64,000 nt of DNA from Platanthera guangdongensis. Its lineage: Eukaryota > Streptophyta > Magnoliopsida > Asparagales > Orchidaceae. The position numbers and the translations under genes are program-made. The DNA is taken from positions 228,338,646 to 228,402,645 of the forward strand of contig CM077163.1 of the NCBI GenBank assembly GCA_039583875.1, written 5' to 3'. Below are positions 1 to 11,300 of the stretch, piece by piece (the first letter of the stretch is position 1; each line of letters starts with the position of its first letter). Below the pieces are notes generated by a model. It was not told where the DNA came from. It made no database searches and was given only the letters and a program-made list of their open reading frames with translations.

Positions 1-314
1 TGCTGACATACTCACCAAAGCCTTACCACGACCATTGTACTATCAGTTTTTGTCGAAGCTGAGTGCTTATGATCTGTATGCTTCAACTTGCGGGAGAGTG
101 TTGAAGAAAATATGTAAATGCCCAAAATTTAGGCCATCTAGTTTCTTAGTTATTTAGTTTAGTACCACATCTTGGCATGGGGATCCTTTCATCTTCTTTT
201 TTCTTATATAAGTGTAGAAATACATGTATTTATACATGAAAGAAATTGAGGAAATAAAAATATTTCTTCTTTATTTCTCCATTTTCTGTGTTTCTCTGCA
301 TTTATAAACTCAAC
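1..314 (+). mobile_element. 3' tail of a truncated Copia element (Ale/Retrofit-like)
   Basis: Bases 2-157 read as the last 51 codons of a Ty1/copia polyprotein: the end of the RNase H domain with the block [10 protein letters not shown] and then YDLYA, ending in a stop. The same ending occurs in the two Copia copies at 5228-10892 and 16135-19235, so the three belong to one lineage. A 3' LTR begins at the TG of position 99 just after this block and ends at a CA near 300 or 314. The rest of the element lies left of the window. It sits downstream of exon 3 of gene A, apparently in its intron 3. Confidence 0.8.
99..314 (+). repeat. 3' LTR of the truncated Copia element
   Basis: It starts TGTTGAAGAAAATATG directly after the pol end, as in the sister elements, where the LTR starts TGTTAGA. 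No partner LTR is in the window, so the right end (CA at 300 or at 314) is uncertain. Confidence 0.55.
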
Positions 315-880
315 ATATAACACGTTAAATTTGCACGTTAAGACTCCGTTTGGCGCCGCGTTTTTTCTCCGATGAGTTTGGACAAAAGCACCTTATATTA
401 AGCTACAGAGAAAAACTAGTTTTGAACATAAAAGTGGATGAAGTACCTTTAGATGAGGTCGGGCGGTCACGAACGACGGTTCATAACCACCGCGTTCACG
501 ATCGCCACCACCGTGCCAAATGGATTCTTGATCAATATTTTTGTTCAGAATAGGTTTCTATTTCGTATTAGCATCCAAAAAGACCAGCATATATATAATT
601 CACTCGAATTTTCATCCTGGATATTTGGTTCTTAGTTTGATCTGCACATGGTATTATTTCACTCTTAATTTTGATCAATTGTATATTAATTGTCTATTTT
701 TTAGGCTGTAAAGTACATGTTTTTTATACACGTGGGCACATGCCCACACGTGGTTGCTACCCGTGGACATACCCATCTTGAGGTGAACCACATAAATGGG
801 TGTCGCTCTGCCCTCTTTTCCGTAACAACTGTTATGATACGTCTACCTTGCTTAATTACGAGTAAAACTTCCTTAATTAC
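315..880. other. Non-coding stretch: remaining part of intron 3 of gene A
   Basis: No exon 4 of the dioxygenase (expected motifs [11 protein letters not shown] and a downstream R-x-S) can be found here on either strand. Short open frames are without recognisable content. The Copia tail to the left probably separates exon 3 from its exon 4. Confidence 0.5.
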
Positions 881-2401
881 CTCAATAATATCACCGATGT
901 TGACGATAAAAGCTCCTGGTAGAGGTTTAATGGGGATCCATCCTTCATTTCTCCTAATCTGCAGTCCATGTTGTTCACTCACTTGCAGCAACAGTGTCAG
1001 TCCGACACTATCGGAGTGAGGTGAGAGGCCTAAAACCTTATCAGGACTTGGACATGCGGGGTAGTAATTAATCCTCAAACTTTGTATTCCATCCTTAAAC
1101 ATCCCATACATCTTCTCAAATCCAAGTCCGAGATTATTGGATATCATTTTTAGGAGGGCATCTGCAATTTTCTTCACCTCAAGTGCATACTCATCAATGG
1201 TTTCCCTATAATAATATTTTAATTAGAATATAACATTAATAAACGAAGAAACATGCATATTATGTTTATAATGAGAATGATTTATAAGATAATCTGTACC
1301 TGCAAGATGGAGGATTATTTGGCCAAAACTTTAATTGCTTTAGGTTTGGAGGGGAAGTTGCCAGGAAAAGCATGTCACCCCAGTCAAGCTTCTGTGTCTT
1401 TGAATGAACAAAAGCTTGGCCATATCCTTCTATTTCTCCCGGTAACTGTGCAACTTTCTCTTTCTCTTCTAATGGAAGTTTGAAGAATTCCACAATATCT
1501 TGTTTCAATTTTTGGATCACAACTTCAGATACTCCGTGGTTTACTAGCTGTAAAACAATATTTGAATATGTATATGTTAGCAATGGCGGATTTAGGAAAT
1601 TAATAGTGGGGGTGCACAATTTTTTTAAATGGAATAACAATGTAGCAGTTTAGATCTAGCAATGTAGTAGATTGCGCTCGATGCAATCAGCTCATGTGCG
1701 TCGAGTGCACAAATGTTTTTCCTATGTCCGCCCCTCACCATAGAAATATGTCACCGGATTTTAGTAATTTTAACTTAGGGGGCAGACATTGATTTCCTCC
1801 AACCAAAAAAATTTGAATGCTTCGATCTTATCAGAGCTATTTCTCTCTCGTCCGGCTATAATTTTTTGCGTGTAAGCAGTCAAAATTCATTGCCTTGACA
1901 AGAGGAATCCAAATCCACTAATCATTTCGAAAAATAATGGGGGCGGGGAGGGCAGTGTTTCTCGGGCCTCCCTCTGGATCCACCCCTATATGTTTGGAAA
2001 AATTGTTGATTTGATGGAACAAAATCATGTGCAATTTATGAAAAATCAAGATTTATGTTTAGTAGAAAGTGCAGATGTTTTCTACATCAAAGCGAAGTGA
2101 TGATTGATTTGCAACACACAATTATTAAAAACAGACTTGCCTGAAAGAAACCCCAGGATTCACAGGCTGAGTTCAGCCTTGCAGCTTCATCTTCTGAGAA
2201 TTCCGAATCCAATAGCCTGGCAAAATCTATCACTGGTATGCTGTCACCGGAGCCTTCATTGCCGGCGATGACTATTTCTTCCTCTCTCTCCTGCCTGATG
2301 TATCTCTGAGGAACCTCTGCGCCAACGCGCGCTGCCAGAGCCTGCACGTTGTCCACTTTCAAAGACCCTCCAAAATTTGATAGTCCAATTTTTTCACCCA
2401 T
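881..2401 (-). CDS. Gene A: SRG1/NCS1-like 2OG-Fe(II) dioxygenase, exons 1-3 only
   Basis: Three exons are visible on the minus strand: exon 1 at 2401-2141 (261 nt, starts ATG, MGEKIGLSNFGGSLKV, ends WGFFQ), exon 2 at 1547-1300 (248 nt, LVNHGV to NNPPSC) and exon 3 at 1205-881 (325 nt, ends GDIIE). Exon lengths and phases match gene B exactly. Exon 1 carries the DIOX_N region; exon 3 carries the NYYPACPSPDKVLG block and the H-S-D pair that, in this family, provides two iron ligands. Intron 1 (593 nt) begins GC rather than GT; intron 2 is 94 nt. Exon 4, with the second iron histidine and the 2-oxoglutarate R-x-S motif, is absent up to the left window edge, so the gene is either split by the Copia element at 1-314 or a truncated pseudogene. 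The family (SRG1, norcoclaurine synthase 1, codeine O-demethylase relatives) oxidises small molecules in the cytosol; the substrate cannot be inferred. No internal stop was seen in the exons. Confidence 0.85.
1579..1986. mobile_element. hAT-like MITE in intron 1 of gene A
   Basis: An 8-bp direct repeat TATATGTT flanks the segment (1571-1578 and 1987-1994), the duplication size of hAT transposons. The ends are imperfect inverted repeats (left AGCAATGGCGGATTTAGG, right reading inward GGGGTGGATCCAGAGG). There is no coding capacity in 408 bp. It lies between exon 2 and exon 1 of gene A. Confidence 0.65.
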
Positions 2402-2477
2402 CTCTCTCTCCCCGTATCTCTGCCTCTCTTCCCGCCCAGTTTAACTCCTTTTGGAGAGAATACATGCTTAGCTTGTT

Positions 2478-2488
2478 TATTATATAGC
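2478..2488 (-). promoter_or_regulatory. Probable TATA box of gene A
   Basis: On the minus strand CTATATAATA lies about 80 nt upstream of the ATG at 2401. The same CTGCTATATAATA context is conserved upstream of gene B at 21721-21731, which supports a functional role in both copies. Confidence 0.55.
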
Positions 2489-3200
2489 AGCTGAAGTCAG
2501 AAGTAAAGCGTGCAACTTGCTCTCTGCTGTTTAGAAAACACTTGTGATTAAATAATCAATCACATGTCTAAGCTCTCGCCAATAATAATAATAATTTCCG
2601 TAAATATTTCTCACCATAGAGAAGAAAAAGTCCGTATTCATTTCCAGGTTTAATACACCTTTAATGGTTTGATTTTCATGGAATTGGATTTTCATGTTAA
2701 AAATCATGTCTTTTACTGTTTTTTATTTTATTTTGTATGTGTTGCATATCGCCAAGTAGTCGCACAGTTGTTTTGTATGTGTTGCATACCGCCAAGTAGT
2801 CGCACAGATACGCTCGCCAAATAAAATTGCAAGTATCTGGTGAACCCGTCATTTGGTGATCTCCTTACCTGCCCTGTTTGACTCTTGCTTTTATGATTAT
2901 ATGATAAAACGGGGCTTTTTTTTTCCTTGTACAAAGAGTAGAAATATAGATATTGTGAAAAGTACTCCATGGACCCATCATTCGGAATAGATTAATTACA
3001 TGCGTGTTTGATTCGCACTCTTATAAAAATACACATAAAGATAAGCATGTGATTGCTAGAGGACTGATGTTTTTTTTTTCATTAATAATAGCATGCCTCC
3101 TCTTCAGTTGGCTGAATCAAATTTATGTATATGTATTACTTATAAGAGAATATGTATATATTTGAATTGTAAAATTCTTTATAAATTCACAATCATTAGA
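2489..3200 (-). promoter_or_regulatory. Upstream region of gene A, duplicated upstream of gene B
   Basis: The segment at about 2960-3110 (ACTCCATGGAC, then ATAAAGATAAGCATGTGATT and TCATTAATAATA) recurs at about 22590-22740 upstream of gene B. This shows that the tandem duplication copied at least 700 bp of 5' flank. A 35-bp near-direct repeat (TTTTGTATGTGTTGCATA with the following GCCAAGTAGTCGCACAG) occurs twice at about 2732-2805. No coding content. Confidence 0.5.
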
Positions 3201-3318
3201 GCAATTTAGGCTTTGTTTGGGACAACCGATGTTGATGAAAAACTGCTGATCAAATGAATAGAACTGTCTGAAAAACAATGATAAGAAAGCTGCAGTGTTT
3301 GGAGAATTTGTGCATAAG

Positions 3319-5100
3319 TGCTGATCGAATGCTTTTTCAATTAAGTTTGGTGGGGTCCCTCTGAAATTTCTGAGCCAAACCGGAAAGACTTGGACTGATG
3401 ACACGTGGGGGAAATCAACCCGACCGGACAAGTTGCTCGCAAAAAGCCGCGCTCCCCCCAAGGCTTGAAAACACCTGAGAAGAGGGCAAAGCCAAAACGC
3501 ATCCACACAAATAGCACACGCACGCGGGCGGCGCCCCCGCGTGGGCGCGCCCAGCCTGCCGTCATTGGCTGCCGCCGCCGTCGTGCAACATGTCCGGGCT
3601 GCCCGGACTCCCGCGGGGCACTTTCGTCATTTTGCTAAATTTGGTGATCCCGATGCCAAAATAGAGCGACGTCATTCGCCAACATAAATTCCGCCCTGAC
3701 ACAATTACCAACATATCCCTCTAGAAAATTATAAATAGGCCCCAGACCTTTATTTGAAGACAAGCAGCTCCAGAGGCTATAAAAAGCTATGAGTTTTTCC
3801 AGTGAGGTCGTGGACTTAGAACGATCTTCCGTTCAGGAATTTGCTCTGCTTCCCTTATAGTGCAAATGTTCCATCAGGCTTACAAGGCACGACGTTCTTC
3901 TCCGCGGGAGCGCTCCCACCAAGGCCCCGCTTCAGCAAGAGCGCTTCTATCGAGGCTCCGTGGACTTAAAGATTTTTCCTAGTAGGAACGCTTCCATCGA
4001 GCTTCTGTGCACTTAGCAATTTTCCTAGTCGGGGCGCTTCCATCGACGCTCCGAGGATGTACAACTCCTATTCGTCAAGGGCCAACGGTCAACAATCAAC
4101 AAGTCAACAAGCAACAACAACATATGAAGACCCGATCAACAGTCAACTGCCAGTCGGGGGCACAAGGGAATCCTTGGTCATATGCGAGAATCATACTCGC
4201 CAGGTCGCGCGACCACCCAACAACACAGACAAGCTTTAAAGATCATTCTATCCAGACGAGTTCCGAGTAGCAATAATGTCGAGCAACAATAATACTCGCC
4301 TAACAGGAGACCTCCGACCAGTCACTACGCCAGGCATGCCGAGCATCGCTGATGGTTGCCAGCCGATACTCTCCAGCTATCGAATCAAGTCGCCAGAAGG
4401 ATGCGGCTGATAATCGCAGGACCGGGTCTCCTCTCCTAGAGAACCCCGCCCCCCATGATTTGTCTATAAATAAGACCTCAGTGGTACAAGAATATGAAGT
4501 TCAAAATCTTGAAAAAGATCTTGACCACCTCTTTCCTTGGACTTTTAGCTGAGCCATTGGATCCTTTCTTCAAAGAGACAAGTCGCCAGTTATTGTCCCT
4601 TTTGTACTCTGCCCGACTATCTTTGGTTGTGGAGGGGAAGATTCTTCTAAACATCCGAGTACGTGGTGAGACCTCCCTGCCGCAGTGTCTGGGGTCCTCT
4701 TGGTGTTGCCTAAGCTCCTTAGTCTTCGCCCGTCAAGCCTGATCGCAAGATCAGTAACCTTAGGATGTCTTGATCCAAATTTTGGAGTAGGGATTTTCCC
4801 GGCTTCAATAGATGACTTAGTTTCTTTTGTCATTTTCGTACTTTGTGCTTGTAACAGACAGGTGACTTATCACCATCTAAGTAATCATCAAAAACTCTTG
4901 TAAACTCTAACAATATAGTGGATTTTGGCCCGACACAGATCCGACCATGTGGTTTTTCACCATTTTGGGGTTTTTTAACGTCAAAAGAAAGCATTTTGTC
5001 ATTTGCTGCTATTTTTCTTTGACTGTTTGCACGGCCGATCCAATTTCGAGCTAAGACAGCCTGATTCCCCAGACCAGGGAAAAATCGAGTGACCCGCAAT
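3319..5100. mobile_element. Solo-LTR or TRIM-like non-coding insertion
   Basis: No retroelement protein is encoded. The stretch has LTR-like composition: two TATA-like motifs (TATAAATAGGCC near 3730 and TATAAATAAGACC near 4463), a tandem block at 3908-4056, and an end with GTGGTTTTTCACC near 4950 that resembles plant LTR U5 regions. Near-copies of a short sequence flank it (3294-3318 and 5105-5126, core TTTGGAGA and TTTGTGCAT), consistent with an insertion or recombination product. The exact ends are not resolved. Confidence 0.35.
3908..4056. repeat. Degenerate tandem repeat, about 31-47 bp units
   Basis: Four diverged units each begin with a form of GAGCGCTTCCATCGAGGCTCC. The later units continue with GTGGACTTA and TTTTCCTAGT. 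It lies inside the solo-LTR-like segment. Confidence 0.6.
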
Positions 5101-5227
5101 AAAGCTGTTTGGAGAGTTTGTGCATGATTACCTCCACTATAACCTAGAAATCACAAGTATGTAGCAGAGAATCAAATTGTAAGTACTTGGATAGTAATAA
5201 TATGTACATCAATCCTACATTGCATAC

Positions 5228-5435
5228 TGTTAGAAAAGACATTGTAAAGGTCCGCCTAATGACCCATTTAATCTTTCTTTTTCTCCTCCTGTTGTATTAG
5301 TCCCACACCATGTATATGAGACTCCTCTCTCCTTCTCCCTCCTATATATATGTACTCATACATTGTATTTACTACTGAACAAGGATATACAAGGTTGACT
5401 GGTTTTCCTTCATTGATCGTGCTCTCTTCTCTCCA
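5228..5435 (+). repeat. 5' LTR (208 bp)
   Basis: It starts TGTTAGAAAAGACATTG and ends CA just before the primer site. Its first 110 bp match the truncated 3' LTR at 10779-10892. Confidence 0.8.
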
Positions 5436-5436
5436 T

Positions 5437-5450
5437 TGTATCAGAGCCAC
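5437..5450 (+). other. Primer-binding site, tRNA-Met type, degenerate
   Basis: TGTATCAGAGCC follows the 5' LTR by one base. It differs by one base from the usual plant Copia site TGGTATCAGAGC. Confidence 0.7.
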
Positions 5451-6128
5451 CGGTCCTTGGGCGGTCTCTGCTTTCTTAACCGCCACCCCTTCGACGGTCT
5501 CTTCCTTTCTTCTTTTCGTGGGCTCGACGAGTTCCTTCTTGCCGGTTAGAACTCCTCTATCCGCTCGGTACTCGGCGAGTTTCTTTTTCCTCAAGCTCGG
5601 CGAGCTGCCTCCTTGTCGGATAGATTTTCTTTCTATCCGCTCAGTCCTCGACGAATTCCTCTCTTCTCTCCTCCGGATTATTGTGTCTTTCCAGTGCCTT
5701 TATAGCCTCTGCTGCTGGGGCCCACCTCTCTGCCCTTCCGCAATTTGATTTGTTGAGTCCGATGCGGTTTCTTCTTCTTGATCGCACGAGTTATCCCTCC
5801 TAACCGCGGCGGGTTCTCTTCTTACTCGCGTGGATTTCTTCCTCTTCTTCGCGCGGGTTGTCTATTCTGCCAGTTACTTGCTCTTACTGCCCGACCTTTT
5901 TGCTGCTGTTCGCCAACCACTTCTCCTCTAGCTGTTACGACCTCTTCTCTTCTAGCCGCTGCTTGCTCTTGCTGCCCGATCTTAGTAGCTGTTACGGACT
6001 GCTCTTGCCGGCCAGCTCTTGTCGCGCTGTGTCTTCTTGTCGCCCAGACTGACCTTGTCGACCTACTCTTGTCACGCGGTCTTCCCGCTGCGTGCCTCTT
6101 CTCAGTTTCTCTATCTACTCGCGCGGTC

Positions 6129-6340
6129 TATCTACTCGTGCGGTTTGCTCGCTCAGCCTCTCGTGGTCGCCACCTCTGCTGCTCGCCCCGGTCTCGTGGT
6201 CACCACCTCCGCGGAGCGCCGTCTATCTACTCACACGGTTTGCTCGCCCCGCCTCTCGTAGTCGCCACCTCTGTGCATCACCATTTATCTACTCACGCAG
6301 TTTGCTCGCCCCGCCTCTCGTGGTCTCCACCTTTGTTGAT
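6129..6340 (+). repeat. Tandem repeats in the Copia leader
   Basis: Three diverged units of about 60-90 bp share TCTATCTACTC, then CGGTTTGCTCGC, then CCTCTCGTGGTCGCCACC. The leader between LTR and gag (5451-6715) is otherwise C/T-rich. Its long open frames, rich in Leu, Ser and Cys, reflect composition and are not judged to be genes. Confidence 0.6.
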
Positions 6341-6715
6341 TTTCAACTTAACCGCTGCGGTCTTCTCGCTGCTTGGCACGGTCTGGCTTTTGCCACTGCT
6401 TGACACGGTCTGGCTTTTTCCCTCTGCTTCTTGGTCTCTCTAGCCGCTGCCTATACCAGGCGGTCTCCTTGCTTAGAGTTTTTCTTCCGGCTTGCCCCTG
6501 TGTGTTGCGTATTGCTAGTCTGTGTCTCTAACCGCATCCTTCTCTCTTGCCGACATCAACTACTGTTGTGCGGGCTGCTCTGTTCGGCTTTCTGGTCGTT
6601 GTTCTCTGGCCGCATTGCTTGCTGCCGTCCCGCCGGGTGCACCCGCTTGGTTATTCGTGCGGTTTGTTCGCCTTGACCGACTAGCCGTCCTGTGTAATCG
6701 GTTGCCCTCTTGCTC

Positions 6716-7770
6716 ATGAACACTTCTACTGCTACCTCTTCTTTTGCGGCGGGGGCTACTCCTGTTCCTGAACTCCGTGACGAGTTACGCATCACTACCA
6801 TCTCTCTGACAGGGAAGAAAAACTTTGTTGAGTGGGTGTATTCGGTTCGTCGGGTCTTCAATCCAAAGGATTTCTGCATCACTTAACACAGAATGTTCCC
6901 GCTGCCCCTACTGATGATTGGCTTCGCAACAATGAGCTCGTTCAAACATGCCTTCTCAACTCTCTTGATGGTGAATCTTACCGTATGACCATGTTTCACG
7001 AGACGACCAAAGCGATGTGGGATGAGCTTCATTCTCTTTACTTCTGCAAGGATAGTCTCCAGCATCTGTATGACATCATTACTGGTCTTCAAACTCTTGA
7101 CACCGGCGGTGTTACCGACTTAACCTCATTTGTTGCTCAGTCCAAGACACCGGTTGAAGCCTGAATTCAGTATCAGCCCCCGACTTTGGACCTCGTTGCC
7201 CAGCGTGTTCAAAAAGAAGCAGTTGATATTGCCATGATGATGGCCCGGGTCCCGCCTCATCTTCAGACTGTTCGGGCTTAGATCCTCTCGTCTGTTGTGA
7301 CTCCCTCGTTCTCTGATGTGTGTTCCATGCTGCTCAAAGTCTTACCGCCTCTTGATACTACTGGACCTCCCTCGCCTACCCTTCTCTAACACTCATCTGC
7401 GCCATTACTACCTCTTCCTCCTCCCACTCGTAGAGGACGTTCAGGCACTCGGGGATGAGGTCGTGGTGGCCGGTCGCGGCCTAAGTGTTCTTTCTGCGGA
7501 AAGGACGAACACCTTGAGGCGACCTGCTACTGCAAACATGGTCTTACTCCCCGTCTGACTGCTTCTGTGACTGCCCCCAGCCCCTCTGCCACTCGTGCTG
7601 ATCTTGAGGAAGTCTGCCTCCAGCTCCAACAACTTCACGAGATGCTCAGTCACCCGCCTGCCTCCGTTGTTTGCGTCTCTAATGAAGGTATCGCTTGTCT
7701 GTCCACTGGTCCACGCTGGATAGTCGATACATGTGCCACTCACCATATCGCCTCGCCGAAGCCACCATAA
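6716..7770 (+). pseudogene. Copia gag and protease region, broken
   Basis: The ATG at 6716 opens a Ty1/copia gag (UBN2-like: SLTGKKNFVEW, later DDWLRNNELVQTCLLNSL and TKAMWDELHSLY). Several stops and frame changes interrupt it (for example after 6890, at 7162 and at 7279). The protease site near 7720-7740 reads IVDTCATHH. Copia proteases have D-[ST]-G at this place, so the glycine has become cysteine. Product would not be functional. Confidence 0.8.
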
Positions 7771-8245
7771 TACTTGGATTCTTCATATCCTAAGTATATC
7801 ACTGTGGCCAATGATGCTATCTTGCTGTCTCTGGCTCTGCGGATATTTCCTTCACTTCCTCTATATCTCTCAGCTCGGCTCTTCATGTCCTGGGCTCCCC
7901 GTTTAACCTGCTTTCTGCCAGTCGCCTCACTACCGATTTGAATTGTTTTCACATTCACTGCTACTTTTCTGATGCATGATCGACGGACGCAGAGTATCAT
8001 TGGTAAATGACGACTGCAAAACGATCTCTACCTTCTCGATGTTTCTCATACCATCCTCTCATCAGTCTCCTTCGTTGATTGACATCAGCGTCTTGAGCAT
8101 GCTCCCATACCGGTCCTTAAGAAGGCCCTTACTGATATTTCTCTTCCGCTTTTTACGTGTGATTCATGTATTTTGGGAAAACAACATCGTTTATCTTTTC
8201 AACCTAATTGTACTCGGATCTCCGCTCCTTTTATTTTAGTATACT

Positions 8246-9250
8246 TTGATGTTTGGGGCCCGTACAAAATTCATAGTATATCTGGCTATCGTTACTTTGT
8301 TACCTTTATTGATGACTACTCTTGGACGACATGGTTATATTTACTACGCGATCGCTCCGAGCTTTCCGGTGTGTTCCGGGATTTTGTTTTTGAAACTAGC
8401 ACACAGTTTTCTGACAAAAATCAAAACTTTCCGCACTGATAATGCTCGTGAATACACTAGTCATGAGTTTGCCACTATCTGCTTTGAATTCAGAATTATT
8501 CAGCAGACTTCATGTGCCTATACTCCGCAACAAAACAACGTCGCCGAACGGAAAAATAGACACCTCCTTGATGTTGCTCGCTCTATCATGATTCAAATGC
8601 AGGTCCCCAAGGTATATTGGAACTTTGCTCTTTCGACAACATGCTATCTCATTAACCGTCTACCTTCCTCCGTTCTCCAAAATGCTACTCCGTTTAGTCC
8701 CCTCTTCCCGTCTACTTCGCTATTCTCTGTCACGACTCGCATCTTTGGTTGTACTCACGCACTTGGTCCTCCTCTGGACAAGTTGGATCCCCGGGCAACT
8801 AAACACATGTTTGTCAGATATTCCCGTACCCAAAAAGGCTATGTTTGTTATTCTACTACTACACTCAAGGTGACCGTCTCTGCTGACGTTACTTTTCGGA
8901 AAGATCAACCATACTTCAACACTCCTAACCCACCTCTTCCACCCCAGTCTTTTCCAAGACCTGTCATCCCTGTTACCTCTCCTTCACGAACACTTCTACC
9001 TGATCCGACCCCCGTTCTTTCAAAACCCCCTCTTATTTGTGTCTATACTTGTCGCCCTCTTCGCTTCGCCGCCCTAATGCAGTCGGCTTTAACCTCTGAC
9101 ACTCTGCGACCTGCTGATTCGATACCGGCCTCCACTGCCTATCCCATGACGAATTATGTGTCCTTACATCGCCTGTCCCCGACGCTTCACACATTTGCTA
9201 CTTCCCTATCTTCTGTTTCTATCCCTAATTCTGTGCAGGAAGCTCTCTAA
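8246..9250 (+). pseudogene. Copia integrase core and linker
   Basis: An open frame holds the end of the integrase catalytic core (YTPQQNNVAERKNRHLLD, containing the catalytic Glu) and the C-terminal part ([30 protein letters not shown]). A proline-rich linker towards the reverse transcriptase follows. The first catalytic Asp (VYFDVWGPYK) lies in another frame just before 8280, so there is a frameshift there. Confidence 0.78.
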
Positions 9251-10798
9251 CACCCAGGCTGGCGGGCAACCATGGATAAAGAAATGACAGTCCTCTGGGC
9301 TAACCAGACGTGGGATCTGGTTTCTCTTCCTCGAGGCCAAACTACTGTTGGTTGTAAATGAGTATTTGTCATCAAACATGCTGCTGATGGGACAATTGAC
9401 TGTATTAAAGCCAGGCTCGTGGCTTGTGGATTTACTAAACAACAATGTCTCGACTATGAAGAAACATTCTCTCCCATGGCTAAGCTTAACACAGTTAGTG
9501 TTATCCTTTCAGTGGTTGTGCATCACCAAAGACCCTTACATCAACTAGATATCAAGAATGTCTTTCTAAATGACGATCTGCAAGAAACAATCTACATGCA
9601 ACAACTTCCGGGGTTTGAGACCACGAGGGAGTCCAGGGTTTGTCACCTTAAAAAATCCATTTATGGTCTCAAACAGTCCCCCCGGGCACGGATCGACAAA
9701 TTCAGTAGGGCTGTGCGAGAGGTTGGTTTTACTCGGAGCTTGACAGATTTCTCTCTGTTTACTCAACATCACACAACATACACTGTTCTCCTCTTGGTGT
9801 GTGTCGATGACATCATAATCACAGGCAGTGACTCAAAGAGAATGCAAATGATCAAACAACACATGAGCTCTGTTTTTCAAACAAAAGATCTGGGGAACCT
9901 CAGATATTTTCTCGGCATTGAGATAGCGAGACGTCCTGATGGCCTTGTCCTATCTCAACAGAAGTATTGTCTCGACCTCCTTCAGGATGTCGGTTACTCT
10001 GGATGCAAGCCGACCAAAACTCCCATGGATGTCAATCATAAGCTTTGTGCCTGGGGCTCAGATACAGATCCACTCATTTCAAATCCAGAATACTATCGAC
10101 GACTTGTTGGAAAACTGATTTACCTAACGGTCACAAGACCAGACATATCCTTTGTTATTAAAGTTGTCAGCCGGTTTATGCACTCTTCTTGGATGTCTCA
10201 TCTATAGGCCGTCGAATGCATCCTAAAGTACCTTAAAACAGCCCCTGGTCAAGGGCTGGTATACAAAACCTCCTCTACCCCTACTCCAAGTCTGGTTGCG
10301 TATTCAGATGCAGATTATACTGGATCCCTAGACGATCGACACTCTACCAGCGGATTTTGTACCTACTTGAGAGGACATCTTGTTACCTGGCGCAGTAAGA
10401 AACAAGTTGTGGTTGCTCGATCTTCAGCTGAAGCTGAGTACCGTTCAATGACGTATGTTGTATCCGAGCTTACGTGGCTCGAAAGCCTCCTAGGAGATAT
10501 GAGAGTAAAACTTTCCTCGCCAGCTACCTTACTCTATGATAGTCAAACTGCTATACACATAGCTAAGAATCCGGTCTTCCACGAAAGAACAAAACACATT
10601 GAAGTTGATTGTCAATTTGTTCGGGAGAAAGTTAAAATGAAGAAACTTGAATTGAGACATGCTCCGACGACTGACCAAGTCGCGGATTTTCTTACCAAGG
10701 CCCTGCCTAGTACTCTAATCTATAAGTTCTTATCCATGCTTGGTTCATACGACTTGTACGCTCCAGCTTGCTGGGGAGTGTTAGAAAAGACATTGTAA
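9251..10798 (+). pseudogene. Copia reverse transcriptase and RNase H, broken
   Basis: RVT_2 motifs run through 9251-10207 ([46 protein letters not shown]). The catalytic block is CVDD where most Copia have YVDD. A stop at 10206 separates it from the rest. RNase H runs from about 10300 to 10798 (YSDADY, WRSKKQVVVARSSAEAEYRS, KHIEVDCQFVREK, VADFLTKALP). Confidence 0.83.
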
Positions 10799-10892
10799 AG
10801 GCCCACCTAATGTCCATTTAGTCTTTCGTTTTCTCTTGTTGTATTAGTCCCACACCATGTATATGAGACTCCTCTCTCCTTCTCCCTCCTAT
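10779..10892 (+). repeat. 3' LTR, truncated after 114 bp
   Basis: It starts TGTTAGAAAAGACATTG like the 5' LTR but stops after CCTCCTAT. The following bases contain a short inverted repeat (CAAGCGGAA at 10893, TTCCGCTTG near 10926), marking a foreign junction. Confidence 0.75.
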
Positions 10893-11300
10893 CAAGCGGA
10901 AGGGAAGGTATCGGGCTCGCGTGTTCCGCTTGAAAATAAAAACCTATAATCGCTTCCGTGGGAGTGAAAAAGCTGGAGGCGGACAGGTTTTAAAAGAGCA
11001 ACATATATGCGGTTTTTTAATAACAATCAAACACCTCTAATATTGTGTTTCTTGATGGAAAATAGCTTTTTCATCTGCAAATGCTGCCCCAAACATACCC
11101 TTAATCATTGGTGGAGATGGATATGGGAGAGGGAGAAAGAGGGCCAAAAATTTCTTAATCTCCTAAATCTATATGAAAAGGATGGGGGCTCTAAGTCCTC
11201 TCAACTACAAAAGGATTATGCAGTTGAGGTGTACAAAAGGATTGTGTCTGGAAAGCTTGCCTGGGCCCGGCTTGGCAAAAGCCTGGTTAGGCCTAAGACT
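10893..11300. other. Unassigned intergenic sequence
   Basis: There is no recognisable coding or repeat family. It starts at the broken 3' LTR with a 9-bp inverted repeat. Its segment near 11075-11105 (CTGCCCCAAACATACCC) resembles, in reverse, the segment GGCTTTGTTTGGGACAAC at 3207, as ends of an old terminal-inverted-repeat element would. Confidence 0.3.

Larger units (their letters stand above)
5228..10892 (+). mobile_element. Copia retrotransposon (Ale/Retrofit-like), decayed, 3' LTR truncated
   Basis: The order is 5' LTR (5228-5435), primer-binding site (5437-5450), a long pyrimidine-rich leader, gag (from 6716), protease, integrase, reverse transcriptase and RNase H (to 10798), then a 3' LTR cut short at 10892. 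All coding parts carry stops and frameshifts, so it is a dead copy. The 5' flank is CATAC; no matching duplication can be checked because the 3' LTR is incomplete. Confidence 0.88.

Noticed and set aside
5778..6443. Open frame of 221 codons rich in Cys, Leu and Ser
   Set aside because: It lies in the pyrimidine-rich, internally repeated leader of a Copia element between primer site and gag; overlapping frames are similarly open.
3207..11105. One large TIR transposon from GGCTTTGTTTGGGAC to the reversed copy near 11105, containing all the insertions in between
   Set aside because: The end similarity is short and imperfect, and no target duplication was found.
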